Under the pieces are notes generated by a model. The model was not told the DNA's origin. It saw nothing but the letters and a program-made list of their open reading frames with translations, and made no database searches. A program made the translations under genes and the position numbers. This document shows, one piece after another, positions 53,002 to 61,593 of a DNA stretch of 64,000 nt; positions within the stretch are counted from its first letter, which is position 1; every line of letters starts with the position of its first letter. Origin of the DNA: Actinomycetes bacterium (lineage in GTDB: Bacteria; Actinomycetota; Acidimicrobiia; Acidimicrobiales; Microtrichaceae); contig JAAEPF010000025.1 in assembly GCA_024222295.1 (NCBI GenBank), positions 1 to 64,000 of the forward strand, written 5' to 3'.

Positions 53002-55977
53002 ATGCCGAAGAGGACACGACGCAGCATCGGTCTCGTGGCCGTGTTGTCGGTCGTCGCGTCCTTCGGGGCGATCACGGCGTCGCCGGCCTCGGCCGACCCC
53101 GGTGATGCAGGCTTCGCCTCCGATGACTTCTCGGCGGGGTCTCTGGCGGGGGTTTGGAGCGTGGACGATCCCCGCGGTGACGGCACCGTGGAACTGTCCG
53201 GCACCGGCACCTCAGACGCCGTGCTCTCCCTGTCGGTACCCGGCGGTGTCGGCCACGACGCATGGACCACCAACGACTCACTGGCAGTCACCCAGGCCAT
53301 CTCCAACGGCGACTTCTCCACCGAAGCCAAGTTCGACACAGCGCCCACCGCCAAGTACCAGATGCAGGGCCTCACAGCGCGCGAAGACGACTCCAACTGG
53401 ATCCGCGCCGACTACTACCACGACGGCTCCAACCTGCGGTTCTTCGTAGCCACCTTCACGAACGGCTCCCCCACAGTGCGCGCCAACGTCGTGGTACCCA
53501 ACGGCTCCTCGCTTTGGATCCGCCTCGCACGCAGCGGCAACAACTGGACCGCATCCACCTCCACCGACGGCTCCGGCTTCACCGGCCGCGCCGCGTTCAG
53601 CTGGAACCTCAACGCGAACGAGATGGGCGTGTTCGCCGGCAACGCACTCGGTTCCAGCTCCCCCGCCTTCACCGCCGAAGTCGACTACATCTTCAACACC
53701 AACAGCCCCATCAACCCCGAAGACCCCGAAGGCACCACTCCAACCACCACAACCACCACAGAGCCCACCGGCACCACAACGACCACCCCAGGCTCGACCA
53801 CCACAACCACCGCGCCAACCACCACAACCACGACGGTTCCGGCGACACTCGCGGTGGACGTCTGGTACGGCAGCCAGCAGTCGGTCGGGGCGTTCGGCAT
53901 CACCCAGCGTTGGGCCAACGTGCTCGGCCGGGCCAACGGCCCCAACCCGGTCACCTCGCTGACCTACAGCCTCAACGGCGGCTCGGCACGCCCGCTCTCG
54001 ATGGGCCCCAACCTCCGCCGGCTCGTCATGCCCGGCGACTTCAACATCGACATCCTGGTCACCGACCTGCTGCCGGGACCCAACACGGTCGACATCACCG
54101 CTGTTGACTCGACCGGGGCCCAGGTGACCGAAGAGGTCACAATCACCAACCACGTGGGCTTCAGCGACCCGACCTGGTGGGACCAGGCCTGGAGCTGGCG
54201 CACAGCCGTGACCCTCTCCGCCGGCTCCGTCGATCGCACCGACGCCGTGGTCGAGGCGCCAGTCGACTTCACCGCCCAGCTCGCATCCGCTGGCGAAACC
54301 GCCAACATAGACACCAACTCCATCCGGGTGATCGAGACCGCTCCCGACGGTTCCGTGCTCGACGCCTCGGTGCCGTTCCAGTTCGATCCGGACGACGGGT
54401 TCGACGGCTCCACCAACGCGGCCGGCACGGTCATGGTCCTGATGGGAGGCAACACCCCCGCAGGCACCGAGCGCACCTTCGACATCTACTTCGACGACGT
54501 CGCAGCCGGCCACACTGTCGTGTCGTTCGCAGACCAGGTCACCGTCACCGACAACGTTGCCGACGCGGGCGAGAACACGCTCCAGGTCGCAACCGCCTCG
54601 ACGACATGGTTCTTCGACAAGGACGGCGGCGGGTTCACCAGCGTCCTCGACGCCGACGGCAACGACTGGGTGAGCTACGGCCCGGCGGCAGGCTCTGCCG
54701 GCCAGTACCGAGGCATCCCCAACATGGTGTTCCCCGAGGGGATCATGCACCCGGGCGCCGAGGGCATCACGACCACGCTGCTCGCCGACGGCCCGCTGCG
54801 CACCAGCTTCCGCTCGGCCAGCGCCGGCGAGGGTTGGGTCACGCGTTGGGACATCTTGCCCGACCGGGCCCGCATGACCATCGAGGCGGCGGCACACGAC
54901 TACTGGTTCCTCTACGAGGGCACGCCCGGCGGGACTCTCGACACCGCCACGGACCTGGTTGTGCGCTCCGACGGGACGCAGGGCGCCGCAGGTGCATCGT
55001 GGAACGGCGACCTGGCGGGTGACGAGTGGGTCTACTTCGCCGACCCCGGCGTCGACCGGTCCCTGTTCGTTGTCAACCACAACGACGACACTGCGGTCGA
55101 CTCTTACTCGTCGCTCAACTCCGAGATGACCGTGCTCGGCTTCGGCCGCGATGGCATCAACCCGTTCCTCGACGCGGTACCTGCATCCTTCACCGTGGGT
55201 CTCACCGACGGCGTGGGCTTCGGCGATGTCTCGCCGCTGGCCGGCGGAGCGATCGATCCGGTCGCCGTGACTGTGGGTACCCTCGAGGAGCCGGTTGCAG
55301 GCGCTGCGAGCTGGCCGCTGCCCGCAACCGTGGACTGGAGCGGTGCCTCCTCACCGACGGACCGTGCAGTCGTTGTCGACGGCAAGTGGCACATCGAGGG
55401 CGACGAGGTGCGCACCACCGACATGGGCTACGACCGGCTCATCAACATCGGCAACCAGACGTGGACCGACTACGAGGTCAGCGCCCCCGTCACCGTGCAC
55501 TCGCTCGACTTCGACAACGGGTTCCAGAGCGGCCCGCCGCTGATCGGCTACATCCTGCGCTGGAACGGCCACAACGACACGATCGAGACCGGCCGCCAGC
55601 CACAGCAGGGCTGGCTGCCAGATACGGTCAACCCCACCCCGTTGGGGGCGATGGCACTCGTGCGCTGGCACTCCGACGGTTCAACCCCGATCCACGTGTG
55701 GAACCACCGCACCGCCAACATGGACACCAACCCGGGCCTGCAGCTCCAGGTCGGGTCCACCTACATGTTCAAGGCCAGCGTGAAGACGCTGCCCGGCGGC
55801 GACACCGAGTACAAGTTCCGTGTGTGGCCACAGGGCACTCCGGAGCCCGGCGTCTGGTCCGTCGAGTTCGTGGCGGGCACCGACGACCATCAGCCGGCCA
55901 ACGGGTCGCTCCAGCTGGTGGCGCACGAAGCCGACGTGAGCTTCGGCACCGTCGAGGTCACGCCGGTCACACCCTGA
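53002..55977 (+). CDS. Large secreted multidomain protein (two laminin-G/DUF1349-like ends, Thr-rich linker)
   Basis: The 991-residue product has a Sec signal peptide cut after ASPASA (about residue 31). Residues about 35-235 form a beta-sandwich of the DUF1349/concanavalin type (WIRADYYHDGSNLRFFVATF). A Thr/Pro linker (about 243-280) follows, then a module with WWDQAWSWRTAVTL and ERTFDIYFDD (about 390-500) resembling DUF2341. A long middle part has WFFDKDGGGFTSVLDADGNDW, and the end (about 810-991) is another sandwich domain. It probably binds or trims polysaccharide outside the cell. ATG 53002 has a strong GGGAGAAGGA site. It overlaps the next gene's 3' end by 11 nt. Confidence 0.8.
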   Translation: MPKRTRRSIGLVAVLSVVASFGAITASPASADPGDAGFASDDFSAGSLAGVWSVDDPRGDGTVELSGTGTSDAVLSLSVPGGVGHDAWTTNDSLAVTQAISNGDFSTEAKFDTAPTAKYQMQGLTAREDDSNWIRADYYHDGSNLRFFVATFTNGSPTVRANVVVPNGSSLWIRLARSGNNWTASTSTDGSGFTGRAAFSWNLNANEMGVFAGNALGSSSPAFTAEVDYIFNTNSPINPEDPEGTTPTTTTTTEPTGTTTTTPGSTTTTTAPTTTTTTVPATLAVDVWYGSQQSVGAFGITQRWANVLGRANGPNPVTSLTYSLNGGSARPLSMGPNLRRLVMPGDFNIDILVTDLLPGPNTVDITAVDSTGAQVTEEVTITNHVGFSDPTWWDQAWSWRTAVTLSAGSVDRTDAVVEAPVDFTAQLASAGETANIDTNSIRVIETAPDGSVLDASVPFQFDPDDGFDGSTNAAGTVMVLMGGNTPAGTERTFDIYFDDVAAGHTVVSFADQVTVTDNVADAGENTLQVATASTTWFFDKDGGGFTSVLDADGNDWVSYGPAAGSAGQYRGIPNMVFPEGIMHPGAEGITTTLLADGPLRTSFRSASAGEGWVTRWDILPDRARMTIEAAAHDYWFLYEGTPGGTLDTATDLVVRSDGTQGAAGASWNGDLAGDEWVYFADPGVDRSLFVVNHNDDTAVDSYSSLNSEMTVLGFGRDGINPFLDAVPASFTVGLTDGVGFGDVSPLAGGAIDPVAVTVGTLEEPVAGAASWPLPATVDWSGASSPTDRAVVVDGKWHIEGDEVRTTDMGYDRLINIGNQTWTDYEVSAPVTVHSLDFDNGFQSGPPLIGYILRWNGHNDTIETGRQPQQGWLPDTVNPTPLGAMALVRWHSDGSTPIHVWNHRTANMDTNPGLQLQVGSTYMFKASVKTLPGGDTEYKFRVWPQGTPEPGVWSVEFVAGTDDHQPANGSLQLVAHEADVSFGTVEVTPVTP

Positions 55978-56887
55978 TCACCGGGCGCCCGCACAGGGCG
56001 GCCACGGCTGCCCGGTGGCGGGGCGATCCGCCCACCGAGCGAAGGAGCTCGCCCAGAAGCAGGGCAAGCCGGAACAGCAGGGTCGCCACCCTGCCATGGC
56101 GCTTGCGGTAGGCGAGCACCCGGTTGGAGGCCACGAGGCTCCACAGGTACGGCGAGACGGTCGAGTCGCCACCGATGTGCACCGATGCACCCTCGGGTGT
56201 GAACCAGGTCGCGTAGCCGTGGTCGGAGGCCCGCAGGCAGAAGTCGGTCTCCTCGGAGTAGAGGAAGAACGACTCGTCCCAATCGCCCACCTCATCGAGA
56301 CAGCGCCGCGACACCATCATCAGGGCGCCCGTGGCCCAGTCCACGGGTCTACGCGCCTCGTACTGGGCGGCGTCGCCAACGATCTCGCCAAGCGTGCCCA
56401 CGCCCGACACACGCGTCGCTCCGATGAGCGACTCCGCAAGCGCACGGACCACGGTCGGCCGTCTCCGTTGTGACATGGACAGCGAGCCGTCCGCATCGAG
56501 CAGTGGTGGAACCGCGATCCCCACGCCCGGCGGCTCCAGGACATCGAGCAGCGCCACTGCGCAGCCGGCGCCGAGCTGCACATCGGGGTTGAGGATGAGC
56601 ACCGCGGATGAGTCGGCGCAATGGGCAGTCCCCATGTTGATGGCGGCTGCGTAGCCGGCATTGCGTCCCGTCTGCACCACTTCTACATCCGTCCGGGCTT
56701 CCCGGGTGACGTTGAGGGTGTCATCGGATGAGTTGTTGTCGACGACGACGACCTTCCAGCCGGCGATCCCCTTCATGCCCTCATCCAGCGAGTCGAGGCA
56801 CGCACCGATGGTGTCTCTGCTGTTGTGGGTCACGATCACGACAGCCACTTCGCATGCCGTGGCTGATTCGACGTCTTCGCTCATCAC
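55967..56887 (-). CDS. GT2-family glycosyltransferase (rhamnosyltransferase-like)
   Basis: The 306-residue GT-A protein has VAVVIVTHNSRDTIGACLDSL, VVVDNNSSDDTLNV, GRNAGYAAAINMG and ILNPDVQLG, the pattern of WcaA/RfbF-like rhamnosyltransferases, with WATGALMMVSRRCLDEVGDWDESFFLYSEETDFCLRA later. Rhamnose is a fair guess for the donor, and a rhamnosidase lies elsewhere in the window. GTG 56887 or ATG 56884 may start it. Its 3' end overlaps the large secreted protein gene by 11 nt. Confidence 0.85.
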   Translation of the reverse strand: MMSEDVESATACEVAVVIVTHNSRDTIGACLDSLDEGMKGIAGWKVVVVDNNSSDDTLNVTREARTDVEVVQTGRNAGYAAAINMGTAHCADSSAVLILNPDVQLGAGCAVALLDVLEPPGVGIAVPPLLDADGSLSMSQRRRPTVVRALAESLIGATRVSGVGTLGEIVGDAAQYEARRPVDWATGALMMVSRRCLDEVGDWDESFFLYSEETDFCLRASDHGYATWFTPEGASVHIGGDSTVSPYLWSLVASNRVLAYRKRHGRVATLLFRLALLLGELLRSVGGSPRHRAAVAALCGRPVIRV

Positions 56888-56945
56888 CGCCCTCGGGACT
56901 CGGGGATCCCCTAGAACTTAGGCAGTGACGAGCGCTCGTCCCAGA

Positions 56946-58262
56946 TCAGCAACCCTCGATGACCGGATTGCCGTGGCTCGGGTAGAACACACCTGACATG
57001 CCGGGGTTGGCCGTCATGCAGCGGTAGACGTTGTTCGTGCCATCCTCGTAGATGGCGTAGTAGGAGCCCCGGGTGCCTGCGGGCAGGAAGCCGACCCAGA
57101 TCTCGTTGAAGGTGGTGTCGCGGCCCTTCCAGTTGAGCGGGGCGGTGCCCGCACCGTTGTAGGGGCCACCGAGTCCGAAGCCGACACGGTTGAACACGAC
57201 ACCCGTGGGCCAGCCGAGCGACTGGAAGGCATCGGTGTGTGCCGGCGGCTCACCCTGCGGCGAGTAGAAGAAGGAGTCGTTGACAACCATGTCCATCGGG
57301 TAGTCGAGGTCGTAGCGGGGGGTGCTGCCGATCTGGAGTCGTGATTCCGACATGAACGCAGAGTTGTTGATGCGAATCCTTGCCGAGGGCTGGCCGGGCG
57401 TCTGGTAGATCCAGATGCCACCGTTGACCACGACGTTGTCGAGCGTCACGTCGGCTCCGGAGCGCACGTAGAGGATCCGGATGGTGGTGTCCTTGAAGAC
57501 CCGTGTCTGGCCTGACTTCACGTCGGTCCAGTCGACGTAGCCGGACAGCTTCGACATGTCGACCGCTTCCTCCTTCGACCGCGGGGCCGAGCCCGAGCCG
57601 GGAAGCAGGGTGGTGGTCGGACCAGGCGTTGTGGTCGGCGCAGCCGTGGTGGGCGGCGCAGTGGTCGTTGGTGATGAACCACCCTGCACCGTGTGTGTCA
57701 CCTCGTGGGTGTCGCCGTCGGCGTCGGTCCAGCGGGCGGCGAGCTCGTCGCCCGCCGACAGCATGATGTCTGGGTAGATATGGAACACCGAGCCGTCGTG
57801 GATGCCGGTCGGGTCAAAGCCGTTGGGCCGACAGCTGCAGCGGTCATCGGGGTTGCCGTTGACCAGGAACTGCACTCCCTGGTGGTTCGGGTACGGCGTG
57901 ACACTGTCGAGGCGGGGCTGGCCGGTGCCGGCACCCGCGTTGGCCCATACCGCCGAGGTCGACTGCACCGGAGGCACCGTCGTCGTGGTCGTATTCGTTG
58001 GCACAGCGGTAGTCGGCACAACAGTTGTGGGCGGGGCGGTCGTGGTGGTCACGACACCTTCCCAGCGCACCGGTGCGGGAACACTCGGGGGCGTGGTGGC
58101 GGGCGTCCGCAGGGCCGCGGGCTGGGTGGTTGGCGGAGCGGTGATGGGGGGCGGCGGCTGGCATGCAAGCGCGAACATGGCCATCCCAGCCACAATCGAG
58201 GCTCCCAGAACCCGCCTCCGGCGCTGCGATAGCGCGACAAACGAGGGAGAATGAGAAAACAT
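56946..58262 (-). CDS. Modular lipoprotein with C-terminal beta-helix-like domain (copy B)
   Basis: The 438-residue product has a signal peptide with basic RRRR before the helix and a probable lipid Cys34 (ALAC). Pro/Thr-rich sequence is followed by a different beta-rich module (about 110-210, VWANAGAGTGQPRLDSVTPYP with CSC) and a second Thr linker. The C-terminal ~205 residues match copy A at about four in five positions by eye, including HTDAFQSLGWPTGVVFNRVGF and the final Gly-Cys. So the same domain is carried on two unlike N-terminal modules. ATG 58262 has an ACGGAGGTCG site. Confidence 0.8.
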   Translation of the reverse strand: MFSHSPSFVALSQRRRRVLGASIVAGMAMFALACQPPPPITAPPTTQPAALRTPATTPPSVPAPVRWEGVVTTTTAPPTTVVPTTAVPTNTTTTTVPPVQSTSAVWANAGAGTGQPRLDSVTPYPNHQGVQFLVNGNPDDRCSCRPNGFDPTGIHDGSVFHIYPDIMLSAGDELAARWTDADGDTHEVTHTVQGGSSPTTTAPPTTAAPTTTPGPTTTLLPGSGSAPRSKEEAVDMSKLSGYVDWTDVKSGQTRVFKDTTIRILYVRSGADVTLDNVVVNGGIWIYQTPGQPSARIRINNSAFMSESRLQIGSTPRYDLDYPMDMVVNDSFFYSPQGEPPAHTDAFQSLGWPTGVVFNRVGFGLGGPYNGAGTAPLNWKGRDTTFNEIWVGFLPAGTRGSYYAIYEDGTNNVYRCMTANPGMSGVFYPSHGNPVIEGC

Positions 58263-58514
58263 GAGCGCGACCTCCGTGGGTGAATGGCTTCATCACGGGG
58301 ATCGGACGCTCGCCGAAGAACCTTGAGACGAATACGGGAAAGTATCAGCGAAGGCCGGTCAGGTTCGTAGGACCTCCTGCCCAGGTACGTATTTCAAACA
58401 CCTTCCGACTCATCTTGCGCCGGCCTGCGGGAGTGTCCAACATGAAGTCTCGCCGCCGAACCTACAGAAGTGGCTTCCGCGACCGATCACGGAACGAGGA
58501 CGAACGGAGGACCA
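58263..58514. other. Divergent gap between lipoprotein B and the CDP-sugar operon
   Basis: The 252-nt gap contains the ribosome sites of both genes (GGAGG on each strand) and GGCCGG/CCGGCC segments that could pair. I see no TANNNT at leaderless distance, so both mRNAs carry leaders. Confidence 0.35.
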
Positions 58515-59285
58515 ATGAAAGTAGGCATCCTTGCCGGTGGACTAGGCACACGGCTCGCCGAGGAGACGGTCAGCAAACCGAAGCCAATGGTGGAGATCGG
58601 CAACCAGCCGATCCTCTGGCACATCATGAAGCACTACCACCAGCACGGCCACGACGACTTCGTGGTCGCGCTCGGGTACAAGGGTGAGTACATCAAGCGC
58701 TGGATGGTCGACTACGCGTCGCTGGCCCACGACATCATCGTTCATGCCGACGGCTCGATCGAGAGCAACGGCAGCGCCCGCGAGGAGTGGACGGTGTCCC
58801 TCGTCGAGACGGGGCTCCCGACCGCGACCGGCGGTCGCATCAAGCGGCTCCGTGACCACCTGGGCCACGACGGCACCTTCATGCTCACCTGGGGCGACGG
58901 CGTCTCCGACATCGACCTGCACGCGCTGGTCGAGTTCCACCGCTCCCACGGCAAGCTGGCGACTATGACCGCGGTACGGCCACCGGCGCGCTTCGGACAC
59001 CTCGAGATCGACGGAGACCAGATCACCGAGTTCTCCGAGAAGCCACAGACCGGTGAAGGCTGGATCAACGGCGCGTTCTTCGTTCTCGAACCGGCGATCT
59101 TCGACTACATCGAGGGCGACGACACACAGTTCGAAAAGCAGCCACTCGAGCACCTCGCCAAGGACGGCGAGCTGATGGCTTACCGCCACAGTGGCTTCTG
59201 GCAGTGCATGGACACCATCCGCGACAAGAAGCTCCTCGAGCAGCTGTGGGACGAGGGCGACGCCCCCTGGAAGAGCTGGGACTGA
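58515..59285 (+). CDS. rfbF: Glucose-1-phosphate cytidylyltransferase
   Basis: The 256-residue nucleotidyltransferase has the signature LAGGLGTRLAEETVSKPKPMVEIGNQPILWHIMKHY, DFVVALGYKG, and WGDGVSDIDL as the metal site, followed by GFWQCMDTIRDK. It makes CDP-glucose from CTP and glucose-1-phosphate, the entry to CDP-deoxysugars. ATG 58515 has an ideal ACGGAGGACCA site. It heads a four-gene plus-strand operon with an SDR enzyme and two methyltransferases. Confidence 0.9.
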   Translation: MKVGILAGGLGTRLAEETVSKPKPMVEIGNQPILWHIMKHYHQHGHDDFVVALGYKGEYIKRWMVDYASLAHDIIVHADGSIESNGSAREEWTVSLVETGLPTATGGRIKRLRDHLGHDGTFMLTWGDGVSDIDLHALVEFHRSHGKLATMTAVRPPARFGHLEIDGDQITEFSEKPQTGEGWINGAFFVLEPAIFDYIEGDDTQFEKQPLEHLAKDGELMAYRHSGFWQCMDTIRDKKLLEQLWDEGDAPWKSWD

Positions 59286-59298
59286 GGACGGGACTGAA

Positions 59299-60336
59299 AT
59301 GCGCATTCTCGTAACCGGCAGCGAGGGATACATCGGCGCGTTGCTGGTGCCGATGCTGACCAACGCGGGCCACGAGGTCGTCGGCCTCGATTCCGGGCTG
59401 TTCGAGTCCTGCACGATCGGCCCCGGTGGCGATGCCGTGCAGACGATCCGACTCGATATCCGCGACGTGGAGCCGGAGCACCTGGACGGGTTCGACGGCG
59501 TCGCGCACCTGGCCGGGATCTCCAACGACCCGCTCGGTGACCTCAACCCCGACACGACCTACGAGATCAACCACAGGGCAACCACCCGGCTGGCCGAGGC
59601 AGCCAAGGCAGCCGGCGTCGAGCGGTTGGTGTTCTCCTCTTCCTGCTCGCTCTACGGAGCGCACGGGAATGACCTCATAGACGAATCGGCGGACTTCCTG
59701 CCCGTTACGCCCTATGGCGAGTCGAAGGTGCTGGCGGAGGCCGACCTCAACAAGCTGGCGGACGACGACTTCAGCCCGGTGTTCCTGCGCAACGCCACCG
59801 CCTACGGCTTCTCGCACCGCCTTCGCGGCGACCTCGTGGTCAACAACCTCGTCGGCTACGCGGTCGCCCAAGGCGAGGTGCTCATGAAGAGCGACGGCTC
59901 GCCGTGGCGTCCGCTGGTGCACATCGAGGACATCTCGCTCGCGTTTCTGGCCGCACTCGAGGCCCCCCGAGATGCAGTCCACACCGAGGCGTTCAACATC
60001 GGCCGCACCGAGGAGAACTACCGCGTCCGCGAGGTGGCCGAGATCGTCGCCGGCGTCGTCAGCGGCACCCGGCTCGCCTTCGCCGAGGAAGCCGGGCCCG
60101 ACAAGCGCAACTACCGCGTCGACTGCACCAAGGCCGAGACGTCCCTGCCCGGCTACGAGCCGACATGGACCGTTCGCCGTGGCGTCGAGGAGTTGTACGA
60201 CGCGTACAAGCGCTACGACATGGACATCGACTCGCTTACAGGACCCCGCCTTCAGCGCATCAAGAGGATCCAGAGCCTGGTGTCCGATGGCCGACTCGGC
60301 CAGGACCTGCGCTGGAACTCCGCGATCAGCGGTTGA
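59299..60336 (+). CDS. NAD-dependent sugar epimerase/dehydratase (extended SDR)
   Basis: The 345-residue SDR starts with the Rossmann motif RILVTGSEGYIGALLVP. It has FSSSCSLYGAHG with Ser, and the catalytic Tyr/Lys in TPYGESKVLAEADL; NATAYGFSHRLRGDLVVNNLVGYA follows. It acts on a nucleotide sugar, presumably CDP-linked, but whether as dehydratase, epimerase or reductase is not clear. The gap from the cytidylyltransferase stop is 13 nt. No separate CDP-glucose 4,6-dehydratase is visible nearby. Confidence 0.83.
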   Translation: MRILVTGSEGYIGALLVPMLTNAGHEVVGLDSGLFESCTIGPGGDAVQTIRLDIRDVEPEHLDGFDGVAHLAGISNDPLGDLNPDTTYEINHRATTRLAEAAKAAGVERLVFSSSCSLYGAHGNDLIDESADFLPVTPYGESKVLAEADLNKLADDDFSPVFLRNATAYGFSHRLRGDLVVNNLVGYAVAQGEVLMKSDGSPWRPLVHIEDISLAFLAALEAPRDAVHTEAFNIGRTEENYRVREVAEIVAGVVSGTRLAFAEEAGPDKRNYRVDCTKAETSLPGYEPTWTVRRGVEELYDAYKRYDMDIDSLTGPRLQRIKRIQSLVSDGRLGQDLRWNSAISG

Positions 60337-60363
60337 GCCCCACCCCCCTGAGGAGCCGGAACA

Positions 60364-61593
60364 ATGACCGAACTACCCCCCTGCCGCTCCTGCGGCGCCA
60401 ACGACCTCGAGCTGTTCCTGTCCCTCGGCGACACGCCGCTCGCTGATGCCTTGGTGAAGCCGGAGGATGTCGATCGCCCCGAGGGCCAGTACCCGCTCGA
60501 GGTGGCGTTCTGCCCCGCCTGCTCGCTTGTCCAGATCACAGAGGAGGTGCCCGCCGATGTCCTCTTCGTCGACAACTACCTCTACTTCTCGTCGTTCTCC
60601 GACGCGTTGCTGCAGCACTCACGGGACCATGCTCTCGGCCTCGTGAAGAGCCGCGAACTGGGCTCGGACAGCCTGGTGGTGGAGCTGGCGAGCAACGACG
60701 GCTACCTGCTGCGCAACTTCGTCGAGGAGGGAATTCCTGTCCTCGGCGTCGACCCGGCCCCCGATCAGGCCCGCGCCGCCAATGAAGCCGGCGTGCCAAC
60801 GGTCGCCGAGTTCTTCGGACCGGAGCTGGCAGAACGCATCCGCTCCCAGCACGGACCGGCGGATATCATCATCGCCAACAACGTGATGGCCCACGTGCCC
60901 GACCTCAACGGGTTCGTCGGGGGCATGGCGAAGCTCCTCGCCGACGACGGCATCATCACCGTAGAGAACCCATACGTGCGCGACCTCATCGAGCACTGCG
61001 AGTTCGACACGATCTACCACGAGCACTTCTGCTACTACTCCTGCAGTTCCGTCGACGCACTCGTGCGGCGTCACAGCATGTTCCTCAACCACGTCGAGTA
61101 CTTCCCTGACATGCACGGAGGCACTCTCCGCTGGCACATCGGCAAGACCGAGGACGTGAGCCCCACAGCCCGCGAGTACCTGGACCGCGAGGCCCGAGAA
61201 GGACTGACCGCGTTCGATGCGTATGCCCGGTTTGGCGACAGGGTGCAAGCGATTCGCTCGGGCCTGCTCGAACTCTTGCGGGACCTCAAGGCCGACGGAG
61301 CGTCGATCGCTGCATACGGCGCCGCGGCAAAGGGCAGCACGCTCGTCAACTACGTGGGCATCGACACCCAGCTGATCGACTTCGTGGTCGACCGCAACGT
61401 GCACAAGCAGGGCCTGCTCATGCCTGGAGTGCACATCCCGATCGAAGACCCGGAAGCGCTGGTCAGGAAGAAGCCCGACTACGTGCTTCTCCTGGCATGG
61501 AACTTCCGCAACGAGATCGCCGCGCAGCAGGCGGAGTACCTCGACAACGGCGGGCGCTTCATCGTCCCAATCCCCAGCCCGGAGATCCTGTGA
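60364..61593 (+). CDS. NDP-hexose C-methyltransferase-type protein
   Basis: The 409-residue protein has the three-part layout of TylC3-like sugar C-methyltransferases. There is an N-terminal zinc domain (CRSCG, CPACSLVQ), a class I SAM fold (VVELASNDGYLLRNF, NNVMAHVPDL, VENPYVRDLIEHCEFDTIYHEHFCYYS) and a C-terminal domain (AAYGAAAKGSTLVNY, FVVDRNVHKQGLLMPG). It should add a methyl branch to a keto-sugar. ATG follows GAGGAGCCGGAAC. It shares GTGA with the next gene. Confidence 0.87.
   Translation: MTELPPCRSCGANDLELFLSLGDTPLADALVKPEDVDRPEGQYPLEVAFCPACSLVQITEEVPADVLFVDNYLYFSSFSDALLQHSRDHALGLVKSRELGSDSLVVELASNDGYLLRNFVEEGIPVLGVDPAPDQARAANEAGVPTVAEFFGPELAERIRSQHGPADIIIANNVMAHVPDLNGFVGGMAKLLADDGIITVENPYVRDLIEHCEFDTIYHEHFCYYSCSSVDALVRRHSMFLNHVEYFPDMHGGTLRWHIGKTEDVSPTAREYLDREAREGLTAFDAYARFGDRVQAIRSGLLELLRDLKADGASIAAYGAAAKGSTLVNYVGIDTQLIDFVVDRNVHKQGLLMPGVHIPIEDPEALVRKKPDYVLLLAWNFRNEIAAQQAEYLDNGGRFIVPIPSPEIL

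Noticed and set aside
53278-55080. 600-codon minus frame within the large secreted protein gene
   Set aside because: The plus frame has signal peptide, linker and domains with a strong ribosome site; the minus one has none.
49495-57575. Lipoprotein copies as active recombination repeats
   Set aside because: Nucleotide identity by eye is only about 80 percent with frequent mismatches, too low for ready excision.
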